Below, piece after piece: positions 25,237 through 33,996 of a DNA stretch of 64,000 nt. The notes under the pieces are model-generated. The model made no database searches. It was not told the DNA's origin and worked only from the letters and a program-made list of their open reading frames with translations. The stretch lies in the NCBI RefSeq assembly GCF_011044495.1, contig NZ_CP049143.1, positions 6,882,001-6,946,000 on the forward strand. The letters run 5' to 3'. This DNA comes from Roseimicrobium sp. ORNL1. Lineage in GTDB: Bacteria; Verrucomicrobiota; Verrucomicrobiia; Verrucomicrobiales; Verrucomicrobiaceae. Numbering within the stretch: position 1 is the first letter of the stretch; the number at the start of each line of letters is the position of its first letter. Position numbers and translations under genes: made by a program.

Positions 25237-27315
25237 CTAAAACGCATACCCAAACGTAATGTGCAACGCCCCGATATCTTCGCCTTCACGGCGGTCAGGA
25301 TTGAAACCATAGTCAATCCTCAACGGACCCACGGGCAGCTTGTACCGGATACCCAGACCGATGGCGTATCGAACATCCTCCGGACGCCTGAAGATGCTTT
25401 CTTCTTCACGCGTGAGCGTGCCCATGTCACCAAAGAGCGCCAGCTCAAGGTTCTGAGCGACTTCATAAGAGAACTCCACGCTGAAGGTCTGGCTCAACGT
25501 GCCGCCGATGGGTGTATCGCCCTTGATGCTCTTCAAACCCATCTCCCGCTCCTGGAAGCTGCGCACACTGGTGGCGCCACCGTTGAAGAGCCGCAAATCA
25601 ATAGGCACCTCCTCCAGGCTTTGCTCAGGCCGGATGGCGCTCGTGCGCGCGAGCAGGGCGGCACGAAATTTGTCCGTGAAGCGCACGAAGTAGGCAAAGC
25701 TGAGATCCGCACGAGTGTAGGAAATATCCCCGGCGAGTGTGCCTGAAATGCTCCCATTGAACACAAATCCCCTCGTGGGCAGGACCGGACTGTCGCGGTA
25801 ATCGATGATGGCGGAGAGTCCCACGAGGCCGAGATTGTACTCATCCGGGCCGAGTTCTTCCGGTGTCAGCAGCTCGGATTCGGAATTGTTCAGCGAATAG
25901 TCCGCAAACGCATTGGTGGAGACGTGCTTCGTCCACTGACGGGCCAGCACCATCCTGCCGCCGTAGCTCTGCCTCTTGTAGTCAAAAATTTCTTCGCCGT
26001 CGGCATATAGCGAAAGGTCCAGTGAGAAGGGCGAATTGAAGACCGCTGGATCCGTGAAACGCGCCGAGCCCGTGATGCCGATACCGCTCGACTCCACCTT
26101 CAATTGCGCTGCGTTTCCAGAGTCGAAGATGTTCACCTTGCGCAGTTCCCCACCCACAATGACCCCCTTGAAGGTTTCGTAACCCCCATACCACGCGCGA
26201 GTGCGGGTGGGACCTTCCTCACCGGTGAGCTCCAGGGTGATGGTGTCGTCCGTCAGCTTTTTCGGCGTGACATCCAGGCGCGAGAAGACATCCGACCTCA
26301 GGGCCTGCTTGTGCATCAATTGAAGATCCGCCGGAGAATACACCTGGTTTACCGAGCGCTTGAAGCTGGCGCGCACCACGCGCTCCCCGCCCTTGGAAAA
26401 TCCCGGGGCCACGGAAACACCCGCCACACGGAAGATATTTCCAGGTGTAACCTGATACACCACCGGCACTGGGCCGCCGCGAACCTTCGAGGGATCGGCG
26501 GTCGCCGTGACATCCGCCAGGAAGTGGCCACGCTGCTGGAAGATACCCACAAGCTGCTTGCGCACTTCTTCAATCCTCACTTCGCTGAAGGGCTGCCCCG
26601 TCATGCCTTCGATGGCTGCCTGCACCTCGTCACGGCGCGATTCCCAGTCACCCGTTAGTGAGACCTGGCCAATGTCAAAGCGCGGTCCTTCGGTGATCCT
26701 CACCAGGATGTCCTGCGTCTTCGTCTCCGAGCGCATGGTGAACTCGGGATCCGACACCGTGGCATTCAAGTAGCCTTGAGCCTGGAAGTAACGCTGCACC
26801 AGTTGCGCGCCATGCCGGATGTCTCCCTCCACCAGTGGCGGGTTGGCAATTCTTCGCCCGAGCTTCTCATGCGTGGGGCGCAACAGGAACGCGCGCAGGT
26901 CCTCCTCCCGTTGCGAGGTATTTCCCTCAAACGTGATGATGCCCACCGTGTACTGCGGGCCCTCCACCACCCTCAGCACGGCAGTTCCGCCCTCCACCGT
27001 CCACGCCACCGTTACCTCCGGAAATCCCAGATCAAGGAGCCGCTGCCGCAGGAAGAAAGCGAGGTCATCAGCGAGCGGCTCAGACATGGAGGCATCTCCG
27101 GAGAGGCGGAGCTGATCCTCCAACACCGATGTTACATCGTTCACATTCGTTTGTGATACACCATCCGCCCGGACAGAGAGCCCCTCGATCTGTACCGGGA
27201 CAGAGACCGTCGCGGGGGGGACGGGTGCATTGGCAGAGCGTCTCTCCCTCACCGCGGGTTGCTGGGCGTGGAGGGTGGTGGAGCCCAACAAGCACATCAG
27301 CAGTAGAATCGGCAT
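25237..27315 (-). CDS. Omp85-family outer-membrane assembly protein (TamA/BamA-like)
   Basis: 692 residues from MPILLLMCLLGSTTLHAQ (signal peptide). POTRA-like repeats span ~60-330 (for example VGIITFEGNTSQREEDLRAF, FDIGQVSLTGDWES), then a beta-barrel with GGATSVRSFQERE and FDDP-like strands, ending in HITFGYAF. Transcribed directly downstream of a TamB-like gene, so a TamA role is likely. An ATG at 27519 overlaps the tamB stop (ATGA), but 68 extra codons there run through a palindromic repeat and lack signal character, so the later start is preferred. The choice remains open. Confidence 0.88.
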   Translation of the reverse strand: MPILLLMCLLGSTTLHAQQPAVRERRSANAPVPPATVSVPVQIEGLSVRADGVSQTNVNDVTSVLEDQLRLSGDASMSEPLADDLAFFLRQRLLDLGFPEVTVAWTVEGGTAVLRVVEGPQYTVGIITFEGNTSQREEDLRAFLLRPTHEKLGRRIANPPLVEGDIRHGAQLVQRYFQAQGYLNATVSDPEFTMRSETKTQDILVRITEGPRFDIGQVSLTGDWESRRDEVQAAIEGMTGQPFSEVRIEEVRKQLVGIFQQRGHFLADVTATADPSKVRGGPVPVVYQVTPGNIFRVAGVSVAPGFSKGGERVVRASFKRSVNQVYSPADLQLMHKQALRSDVFSRLDVTPKKLTDDTITLELTGEEGPTRTRAWYGGYETFKGVIVGGELRKVNIFDSGNAAQLKVESSGIGITGSARFTDPAVFNSPFSLDLSLYADGEEIFDYKRQSYGGRMVLARQWTKHVSTNAFADYSLNNSESELLTPEELGPDEYNLGLVGLSAIIDYRDSPVLPTRGFVFNGSISGTLAGDISYTRADLSFAYFVRFTDKFRAALLARTSAIRPEQSLEEVPIDLRLFNGGATSVRSFQEREMGLKSIKGDTPIGGTLSQTFSVEFSYEVAQNLELALFGDMGTLTREEESIFRRPEDVRYAIGLGIRYKLPVGPLRIDYGFNPDRREGEDIGALHITFGYAF

Positions 27316-27350
27316 CACCAATGCGCCTGCACACCGGGAGCCACAGGCAA

Positions 27351-27467
27351 CAAGGAGCGGCTGCTTCAGCTGCCGTGGAAGCGAGCCATCCCTATGCCAC
27401 ACACCTTCCCCCTGGAATCCTCGACAGCTCGTCTCTCCAAACGGCGACTGAAGTCGCCGCTCCTTGG
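27351..27467 (-). repeat. RAYT-associated palindromic repeat, copy between tamB and tamA
   Basis: Inverted relative to the copies at 52385, 55726 and 56549. It begins CAAGGAGCGGCTGCTTCAGC and ends GGCGACTGAAGTCGCCGCTCCTTGG (read in parts), with the same outer arms and the GGCGACT-AGTCGCC hairpin. Its inner segment is longer and degenerate. Confidence 0.7.
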
Positions 27468-27515
27468 AGAGGCGGCGTCCACTCGTCTTTTGTGTGACAT
27501 CCCCCACCTTCATCA

Positions 27516-30500
27516 TCATCGAAGTCTCACCAGGTAATAAAGCAATCCACGGAATCCCTCTCCTCCCACGGAGCCGGTGGCCTGCAGCTTGTCGCTGAGT
27601 TCAATCCGCGCCGTTACCCCGGGACCGGTGCCGCTGCGTCCCGTGCTTCCCACCGGATCCACCGAGAAGGTGATCCTGGAAGGCTCATCATCGAACCGAC
27701 GCCGCGGCGCGGCTTTGTTGAAGAGCCTGCGATACATCTGACTCACCAAAAGGAACGCCGCGCGATTCGCTGCCATGCTCTCGGCGCCTCCTGCGTCTCC
27801 CGCCGTGGAGCCGGTGGCGAGCAGCGAGGCGATTTCGTTCTCCGGCAATGGCGGACTGGAGGTGAAGCGCAACTGCGGAGCGCGCGCGCTGCCATTGGCA
27901 AACACCGTGACGCGGTAGTTGTTGATGAGCGATTCACCCCGCACCTCCAGCGCGGGGTCAAACGGATTCTCCTTGTTGAAGATCACGGCTCCGTTCGTGA
28001 TCGTCAGCCGGCTGAAGGGTAGCATGAGCCTCACGCCATCCATCGTGGCCCTGCCTTCAACGGCCAGGGCCGCCCCGGTGCCACCCACGTGGGCATTCAC
28101 CAGCATGCCTCCGTTCATGATGTTCCCCAGCAAGCGCACGGGATCACGCGTGGTGATGGCCACATCAAACGTCCAATCCTTCAACATGGCAGGAGCCGCA
28201 GGAGGGCCGCTCCTGCCCACGCGTACCGATGGTGGCAGCGGCGGCAACCCATTGGGCAGTGAGAGCGGGAGGAACTCCACCTCCTTGAAGATGCGACCGC
28301 GCACCAGTTCGACGCGTCCTGTCACGGCGGACTTCGCGAGCGTGCCTCGGCAGGACACATCCGCATTCGCACGGAAGCTCATGGCATCATCCCGTATGAT
28401 GAGCGCCTGATCTGCCGTCAAGCGCAGATCCATGATGGGGTCCTTGATATTGGCTGCATCCACATTGCCTCCGAGTCGAATACGGCCTCCTGCCACCAAG
28501 GCCGACACGTCACTGAGCTCCACGCGTGTCTCACGGAAGTCGAGGTTCGCCTTCACGTCCTTGATGTCCATGGGCACATTGTCCAGCGCAACACTGCTCA
28601 CCACGGTACGCAAGGCACCGGACCACGTGGGCTTCGCAGGGGTGCCGGTGATGTCTGCCTCCAGTGCGATGGTGCCATTCACCCTCTGCACCTTCGGCAC
28701 GAAACGCGGAACCACATCCAGACTCGACGTCGGCAGGCTCACATGTGCCTGAAATGACCGCTCCATCAACGCCTTTGGATTCCTCATCACCATCTCCGCA
28801 TCGAGGGCCATGGATCCAGCGACCTTGAGCGGTTGCAAGGGTGGCTGCCTCACGGTGGTATCCAGGGTGAGCCGGTCGCGCTCCAACACCAGTGCAATGT
28901 CCGCCTGCGCAGGCTGCAGCTTCCCCTGCAACGCGCGGCTCCGCACGCCGCTTAGCGAGGCCGTCACTTTTCCCTGCAGTTCCTTCAGCGTGCCCTCAAA
29001 CGAAACTTCTCCCGTCACCGTGCCCTCCACCGGCGCTGTCTTGCCGATGGTGTCGAACACCTGCTGCAGATTCAGCCGCTCCATCTTGAGCTGCAGATGT
29101 ATGGGCCGCGCGTCATCGAGCGGCACGGCGGGACGTGGCTGCTTCGCAAGCGCGAGGGGTAATTGCATCGTGCCATTCAGGAGCTGCACGCGCTGCGTGG
29201 ATAGTGTGAGCTTGGGCACGCTGAGATCGGTGTCCGTGACCGTGGCCTGCGCTTCAAGCTGGAACTCACCCGCGCTGGCTCGCAGCTCGGTAATCTCCGC
29301 GCGTTTCCCTTCGTGTTTGGTATTGAGGAAGAGGTTATACGTCTCTGCGCGACCTTCGATTCTCACGGCATTCACGGCGATGGTGCCCCCACCGGTGATG
29401 TCACGCGTGGCGATCACGCCGCTTCCTTTCCAACCAATGACCGCGCTGCCGGCAGTAATCTTCGGCGTCTTCGCTGCACCCATCCATGGCGTGAGCGCGG
29501 TGAGACGCGGCAGCTTGCCATGCACCTCCGCATTGAAGGGCTGCTCCGTATTCAGCGGCATACGGCCCTCGATGGTGATGTGATTGTCCTTGTCGAACTG
29601 CACCAATCCCGAGGTGATATCCGCAATGCCCTGTTGCACGGTGAAGGCGAGATCCAGATTCTCCACCGTACCGCCGCGCCACTTCAATCCCGCCACCGTC
29701 AGCTCGCCCTTTGCCGCAGGCTTCGCATATTGCTTCTCCTTCAAGTCAGCCACATCAAACGACGCCATCCCTTGTGAGGCCACCGTGCCTGCCGTGGGCG
29801 CGGGTGTCATGCCCATCAATGGACCCAGCGAGGTAAGGTCGTTGAGTTTCACCTCCCATTTCACGGCAGTAGTCTGGCGGCCCGTGAGTTGCATGTCTGC
29901 ATCCACATTCGCGGTGTTCTTGCCTTCATGCTCCAGGCGGCTGCTGGCTCGCAGCAGGCCGTTGGCGACAGAGAACTGCGATTGGAATAGGTCGAGCTTC
30001 CCTTCGCGCCACGCGAGCTTGGTCAATTGCACCTCTCCTTCCGCGGCGACCTTCTGGTATTGTTTCTCCCGCAGGCCAGCCAATTCAAACGTGGCGCTGC
30101 CTTTCGAGTTCACCGCGCCTGCCTGCGGTGGCGGTGAAAGCTGCACGCCTGCGAGTGGCAGCAGCGAGGCGAGATCGCCCAGCTGAGCCGTCCACTCCAC
30201 CTTCACCGGTTGACGTTCAGCTAGCTGCAGGGTGGACTTTAACGTGGCGGTATTCGTGCCTTGGTGATTGAGATTTGCCGTGATGGTCGCAGTGCCATCT
30301 CGCAGGGACACCTCCGTCACCAGCGCCTGCAGGTCGCCATTCCGCCACTTCAGCGCATTCACCTGAAGGGATGCTTGTGCCGTGGCGCGGTTGAAATTCT
30401 TCTCCCGCAGATCCATGAGATCGAAGGCAGAGGTCACCTTCACCTCCGCGCGTCCGGCCTCGGGTGGCGGTGTGTTCGTGAGCTTCAGGATGCGGAAGAG

Positions 30501-32000
30501 CCCGGCAATGTCCGTCACGCTGCCATCCACCTGGAGCTGGGTCGGCTGGCGTCCACTGAGTACCATCTCGCCCGTGGCGCGCACTCGGTTGTCCCCCTGC
30601 TCGTCCAGCGTGGCCAGGAATTCATTGACGCGCACCACGGCATCATTCGACGTGATATCCACCTTGAGCGATGGCACGTCGGCTTGCGGCAGCTTGATAC
30701 CCGCGCCGTCCAGTTTCGCTGTCGCCTCACGCACTCTTCCGTCTGCCAGGGCCACCGTGCCTTTTCCATTCAAGCTCCCCTGCAACGCCATTCCGGCCTG
30801 CTTCACGGTCGAGAGATCCGGCGCCGCGATGGACCACTGCACCTGCATGTCTGCCTTGCTGAACTGCTTCCATGATTCCGGAAGCTGCACCGTCCCACGG
30901 CTTTCGAGAAGATTGGGTCCGGAGGCGATCTTGAACGAACCCACATTGAGCGTGCCGTCCTTGATGGTGCCCAGAAGTTCTGCGGTATCACACGCATAAC
31001 CTGCCACACGCACGCCGCTGACTTGCAGCACCACTTCGGCATCGAGTTGCCGTGGCCATTGGGGTCTTCCCTTCACCTTGATGTCCGCCAGCGTCACCGT
31101 GGTGGCGAAGCCTTCGGGCAGCTTCGTCCACCGCTGCACTTCCGTGTGCGCCATGTTCGTGATGCGCACGGTGGAGTTCACCGCAGGCTCGGTGCCGACA
31201 CCTTCCACACGGCCCTTGGATGAGAATGTGCCCTTGCCGGATTGCACGTCGAGTTGGTACTCCATCGCGCCCTGGTGCAGGTCCTTCACGTCCACATAGA
31301 GCAGTGGTACGGTGACATTCGGGTCGATGCGCAGATCCGCGATGCTGAGCCTCCGGTCCTTCACCGCGGTGCGGCCTTCCACGTCCTGCACATGAAGATT
31401 GGCCGAAGGCAGCACAAACTCCTGGATGCGCAGCGCACCGGGCTCGTCTTCATCGATGAGCAGGTTCAGCCCCTTCAGGACGATATCGCCCTCATCCGTG
31501 CGGATCACGGCATTGACGTTTTGAAGGTTGATGCGGTTCACCCAGATGTCGGGCGGGGGCTTGTTCCGCTTCACTCTCGGTGGTGGCACCGGGGTATCGA
31601 TGCGAGTGCGGATATCCGCCTCAATCGTGGCGCCCGAGAGGCGAATCTCCTCCAGGAAGCTGCCCGGACCTTCCCGCCACAGTTTCCACAGGTTGTACCG
31701 CAGGAGAGCATCCTTCATGTCGATGTTTACCACGGTAGAGTTCTCCGGCCCACGCACCTTCAGGGCTCGCACCTTCAGGTCGGAGAGCATCGAGCCCTCC
31801 AACTCCCACTCCAGCGTGAAGCCCTGACGCTGCGCGAAGTACGTCGCCCCCCAGTTCAGCCCCCATTGCAGAAGCTGCCGGTGAAAAATGACGGCCAGGG
31901 TAAGCAACCCGAAAAGCACCAGAAGCCCGCGCTTCAGCCATCGCCAAAACCGGGACTTGCGTGGGGGCTTGGATTCCGCGGCAGGCGGCGCTTCAGTCAT
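27516..32000 (-). CDS. TamB-like translocation/assembly protein (DUF490)
   Basis: 1494 residues. One N-terminal membrane helix (LKRGLLVLFGLLTLAVIF, ~22-40) is followed by a very long beta-rich AsmA/TamB-type repeat region (repeated 'GxATFELAGLREKQYQK' pattern near 620 and 750). The C-terminal DUF490 domain has INNYRVTVFANGSARAPQL and a barrel-type end LLYYLVRLR. TamB spans the periplasm and cooperates with an Omp85 protein, here the next gene downstream. Internal repeats of about 130 residues are visible by eye. Confidence 0.88.
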   Translation of the reverse strand: MTEAPPAAESKPPRKSRFWRWLKRGLLVLFGLLTLAVIFHRQLLQWGLNWGATYFAQRQGFTLEWELEGSMLSDLKVRALKVRGPENSTVVNIDMKDALLRYNLWKLWREGPGSFLEEIRLSGATIEADIRTRIDTPVPPPRVKRNKPPPDIWVNRINLQNVNAVIRTDEGDIVLKGLNLLIDEDEPGALRIQEFVLPSANLHVQDVEGRTAVKDRRLSIADLRIDPNVTVPLLYVDVKDLHQGAMEYQLDVQSGKGTFSSKGRVEGVGTEPAVNSTVRITNMAHTEVQRWTKLPEGFATTVTLADIKVKGRPQWPRQLDAEVVLQVSGVRVAGYACDTAELLGTIKDGTLNVGSFKIASGPNLLESRGTVQLPESWKQFSKADMQVQWSIAAPDLSTVKQAGMALQGSLNGKGTVALADGRVREATAKLDGAGIKLPQADVPSLKVDITSNDAVVRVNEFLATLDEQGDNRVRATGEMVLSGRQPTQLQVDGSVTDIAGLFRILKLTNTPPPEAGRAEVKVTSAFDLMDLREKNFNRATAQASLQVNALKWRNGDLQALVTEVSLRDGTATITANLNHQGTNTATLKSTLQLAERQPVKVEWTAQLGDLASLLPLAGVQLSPPPQAGAVNSKGSATFELAGLREKQYQKVAAEGEVQLTKLAWREGKLDLFQSQFSVANGLLRASSRLEHEGKNTANVDADMQLTGRQTTAVKWEVKLNDLTSLGPLMGMTPAPTAGTVASQGMASFDVADLKEKQYAKPAAKGELTVAGLKWRGGTVENLDLAFTVQQGIADITSGLVQFDKDNHITIEGRMPLNTEQPFNAEVHGKLPRLTALTPWMGAAKTPKITAGSAVIGWKGSGVIATRDITGGGTIAVNAVRIEGRAETYNLFLNTKHEGKRAEITELRASAGEFQLEAQATVTDTDLSVPKLTLSTQRVQLLNGTMQLPLALAKQPRPAVPLDDARPIHLQLKMERLNLQQVFDTIGKTAPVEGTVTGEVSFEGTLKELQGKVTASLSGVRSRALQGKLQPAQADIALVLERDRLTLDTTVRQPPLQPLKVAGSMALDAEMVMRNPKALMERSFQAHVSLPTSSLDVVPRFVPKVQRVNGTIALEADITGTPAKPTWSGALRTVVSSVALDNVPMDIKDVKANLDFRETRVELSDVSALVAGGRIRLGGNVDAANIKDPIMDLRLTADQALIIRDDAMSFRANADVSCRGTLAKSAVTGRVELVRGRIFKEVEFLPLSLPNGLPPLPPSVRVGRSGPPAAPAMLKDWTFDVAITTRDPVRLLGNIMNGGMLVNAHVGGTGAALAVEGRATMDGVRLMLPFSRLTITNGAVIFNKENPFDPALEVRGESLINNYRVTVFANGSARAPQLRFTSSPPLPENEIASLLATGSTAGDAGGAESMAANRAAFLLVSQMYRRLFNKAAPRRRFDDEPSRITFSVDPVGSTGRSGTGPGVTARIELSDKLQATGSVGGEGFRGLLYYLVRLR

Positions 32001-32242
32001 GTTCCTGAGTTAAATCGTGTCTGGTCCCACTTGAGGACGAGATGGATTCGCATGAGGACGGGGTGACGGCTTTGAAGGACGATCGGCTGTTTTCGCCATC
32101 ATTGCCTGTATTCTGCACGAGCGGAAGGCGAATCTTCGCCGACTCCCCTTTTTCCTCGCCCCGGGTTTCGGTTCCCGATATTCTCGCGTCTGCAAGAAAT
32201 CCCCTGCCGGGATCGTCCCTGTCACCTACGCCTGACTGAGCC
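32001..32242. promoter_or_regulatory. divergent promoter region tamB / DUF1501 gene
   Basis: 242 bp between divergent starts. No clear sigma-70 boxes or operators were recognised. A short GGCGAATCTTCGCC palindrome (near 32125) is the only structure. Confidence 0.35.
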
Positions 32243-33673
32243 ATGGCCACCTGCTCTTGCCCCTCCCACCTGCCCACGGACCGCCGACGTTTCCTTGGCG
32301 GCATGGGCGGCATTGCGCTGGCGCATCTGCTGCAGCAGGATGGCCTGCTGGGCTCCGGCCCGATGGCGGGTTCAGGGAATCCTCTCGCTGCGCAGCGCAC
32401 CCATTTCCCTGCGAAAGCGAAGCGGGTCATCTGGCTCTTCATGCACGGCGGGCCGAGCCATGTGGATCTCTTTGACCCCAAGCCGGAACTCATCAAGTGG
32501 GCGGGCAAGCCGCTGCCCGAGAGTGTGGGCACGTTTGAAACGCGTCGCAAGGTCGCGCAGAATCCCCTGCTGGGTCCGGTGAAGCCCTTCGCGCCGCGTG
32601 GCCGGAGCGGGATTGAGATGAGCGATTTCCTCCCGCACATGGCCGGCGTGGCGGATGAGCTGTGCGTCATCCGGAGCTGCCATGGCGACAGCGTGAATCA
32701 CCCGCAGTCCGTGTACCAGATGAACACGGGCAGCATTCTCATGGGCAAGCCCAGCATGGGAAGCTGGGTGTCCTACGGCCTTGGCTCTGAGAATGCGGAC
32801 ATGCCCTCCTTCGTGGTGATGCCGGACCCTGGAGGTGGCCTGAAAGGCGGCGCGCCAGCCTGGGGCAGTGGCTTCCTGCCTGCGACCTACCAGGGCACAC
32901 CGGTACGACCCGGGCCGAATCCCATCCTGCATCTGCAGCGACCCGAAGGGATGTCTGCCCAGCGCCAACGCAGCACGCTGGACGTGCTGCATGAGCTGAA
33001 TCAATTGCACCTTGACGAACGCGATCACGACACGCAGCTCGCGGCTCGACTGGAATCTTACGAGCTCGCCTGGCGCATGCAGAGCGCGGCGCCGGAAGCG
33101 GTGGACATTTCCAGCGAGAGCGAGGCGACGAAGAACCTCTACGGCCTGGATGATCCTGTGACGCGGGACTTCGGCACGCGTTGCCTGCTGGCGCGTCGAC
33201 TGGTGGAGAGGGGCGTGCGCTTTGTGCAACTTTACTCCGGCGATACCAATGGCTGGGACGCACATGAGGATGTGCTGGACAATCACACCACCCACTGCGC
33301 GAAGACCGACAAGCCCGTCGCAGGGCTCATCCGCGACCTGAAGCAGCGAGGTCTGCTGGAAGATACGCTGGTGATCTGGGGTGGCGAATTCGGCCGCATG
33401 CCCATGAGCGAAAAGGGCAAGGGCCGCGACCACAATCCCTACGGCTACACCACCGTCTTCGCCGGGGCCGGGGTGAAAGGCGGCCACGTGCATGGCGCCA
33501 CCGATGATTTCGGCCTGCGTGCAGAGCGCGACAAGGTGCATGTGCACGACCTGCACGCCACCATCCTGCACTTGCTGGGCATCGATCACGAGCACCTCAC
33601 CTTCCGCCACAACGGACGTGATGAACGCCTCACGGATGTGGCGGGGAATGTGGTGAAGTCCATTCTTGCTTGA
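32243..33673 (+). CDS. DUF1501 protein (sulfatase-like fold)
   Basis: 476 residues. A twin-arginine-like signal (DRRRFLGGMGGIALAHLL) implies Tat export. The body has DUF1501 hallmarks: WLFMHGGPSHVDLFDPKPEL near residue 55-75, RTRCL-type LLARRLVERGVRFVQL, and GGEFGRMP near 385. DUF1501 proteins are abundant in Planctomycetes and Verrucomicrobia and are usually encoded next to DUF1549/DUF1553 cytochromes, as here. The substrate is unknown; the fold is alkaline phosphatase/sulfatase-like. Confidence 0.92.
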   Translation: MATCSCPSHLPTDRRRFLGGMGGIALAHLLQQDGLLGSGPMAGSGNPLAAQRTHFPAKAKRVIWLFMHGGPSHVDLFDPKPELIKWAGKPLPESVGTFETRRKVAQNPLLGPVKPFAPRGRSGIEMSDFLPHMAGVADELCVIRSCHGDSVNHPQSVYQMNTGSILMGKPSMGSWVSYGLGSENADMPSFVVMPDPGGGLKGGAPAWGSGFLPATYQGTPVRPGPNPILHLQRPEGMSAQRQRSTLDVLHELNQLHLDERDHDTQLAARLESYELAWRMQSAAPEAVDISSESEATKNLYGLDDPVTRDFGTRCLLARRLVERGVRFVQLYSGDTNGWDAHEDVLDNHTTHCAKTDKPVAGLIRDLKQRGLLEDTLVIWGGEFGRMPMSEKGKGRDHNPYGYTTVFAGAGVKGGHVHGATDDFGLRAERDKVHVHDLHATILHLLGIDHEHLTFRHNGRDERLTDVAGNVVKSILA

Positions 33674-33681
33674 ACCACGTC

Positions 33682-33996
33682 ATGGCTTCCACGACATACA
33701 CCCAGCGGTTGCTCTACAGTGCTGCACCAGTGCTTATCTTGAGTTGCCTGGTGATGGCAGGTTATTCCTGGGAACCAGCGCTTCATGCACCGTGGCTGCT
33801 TCCTGGCTTTCTCTTTGAACGATCACAGGTGATGGCCGCTGTTCTCGGAACTCCCCTTGTCGCTGGTGTCTGCACTGTCGCGCTCCTCCTTCTGGCCGCA
33901 TGCCGCACCACGACCACGGTTTTGGTGACCGTATACTTTTCTCTGAACATCGCGGCGACTCTCGCGTTTCTCGCGAGCTACGACGGCCACTCATGA
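33682..33996 (+). CDS. small membrane protein in the DUF1501 operon
   Basis: 104 residues from MASTTYTQRLL (a TTG at 33670 overlapping the previous stop would add four). Three hydrophobic stretches (~12-30, 52-75, 80-100). Unrecognised. Its stop overlaps the next start (ATGA at 33993-33996), which supports real co-translation. Confidence 0.65.
   Translation: MASTTYTQRLLYSAAPVLILSCLVMAGYSWEPALHAPWLLPGFLFERSQVMAAVLGTPLVAGVCTVALLLLAACRTTTTVLVTVYFSLNIAATLAFLASYDGHS

Noticed and set aside
27468-27519. Start of tamA at the ATGA overlap with tamB
   Set aside because: Would add residues read from a palindromic repeat before a clear signal peptide; kept only as an alternative.
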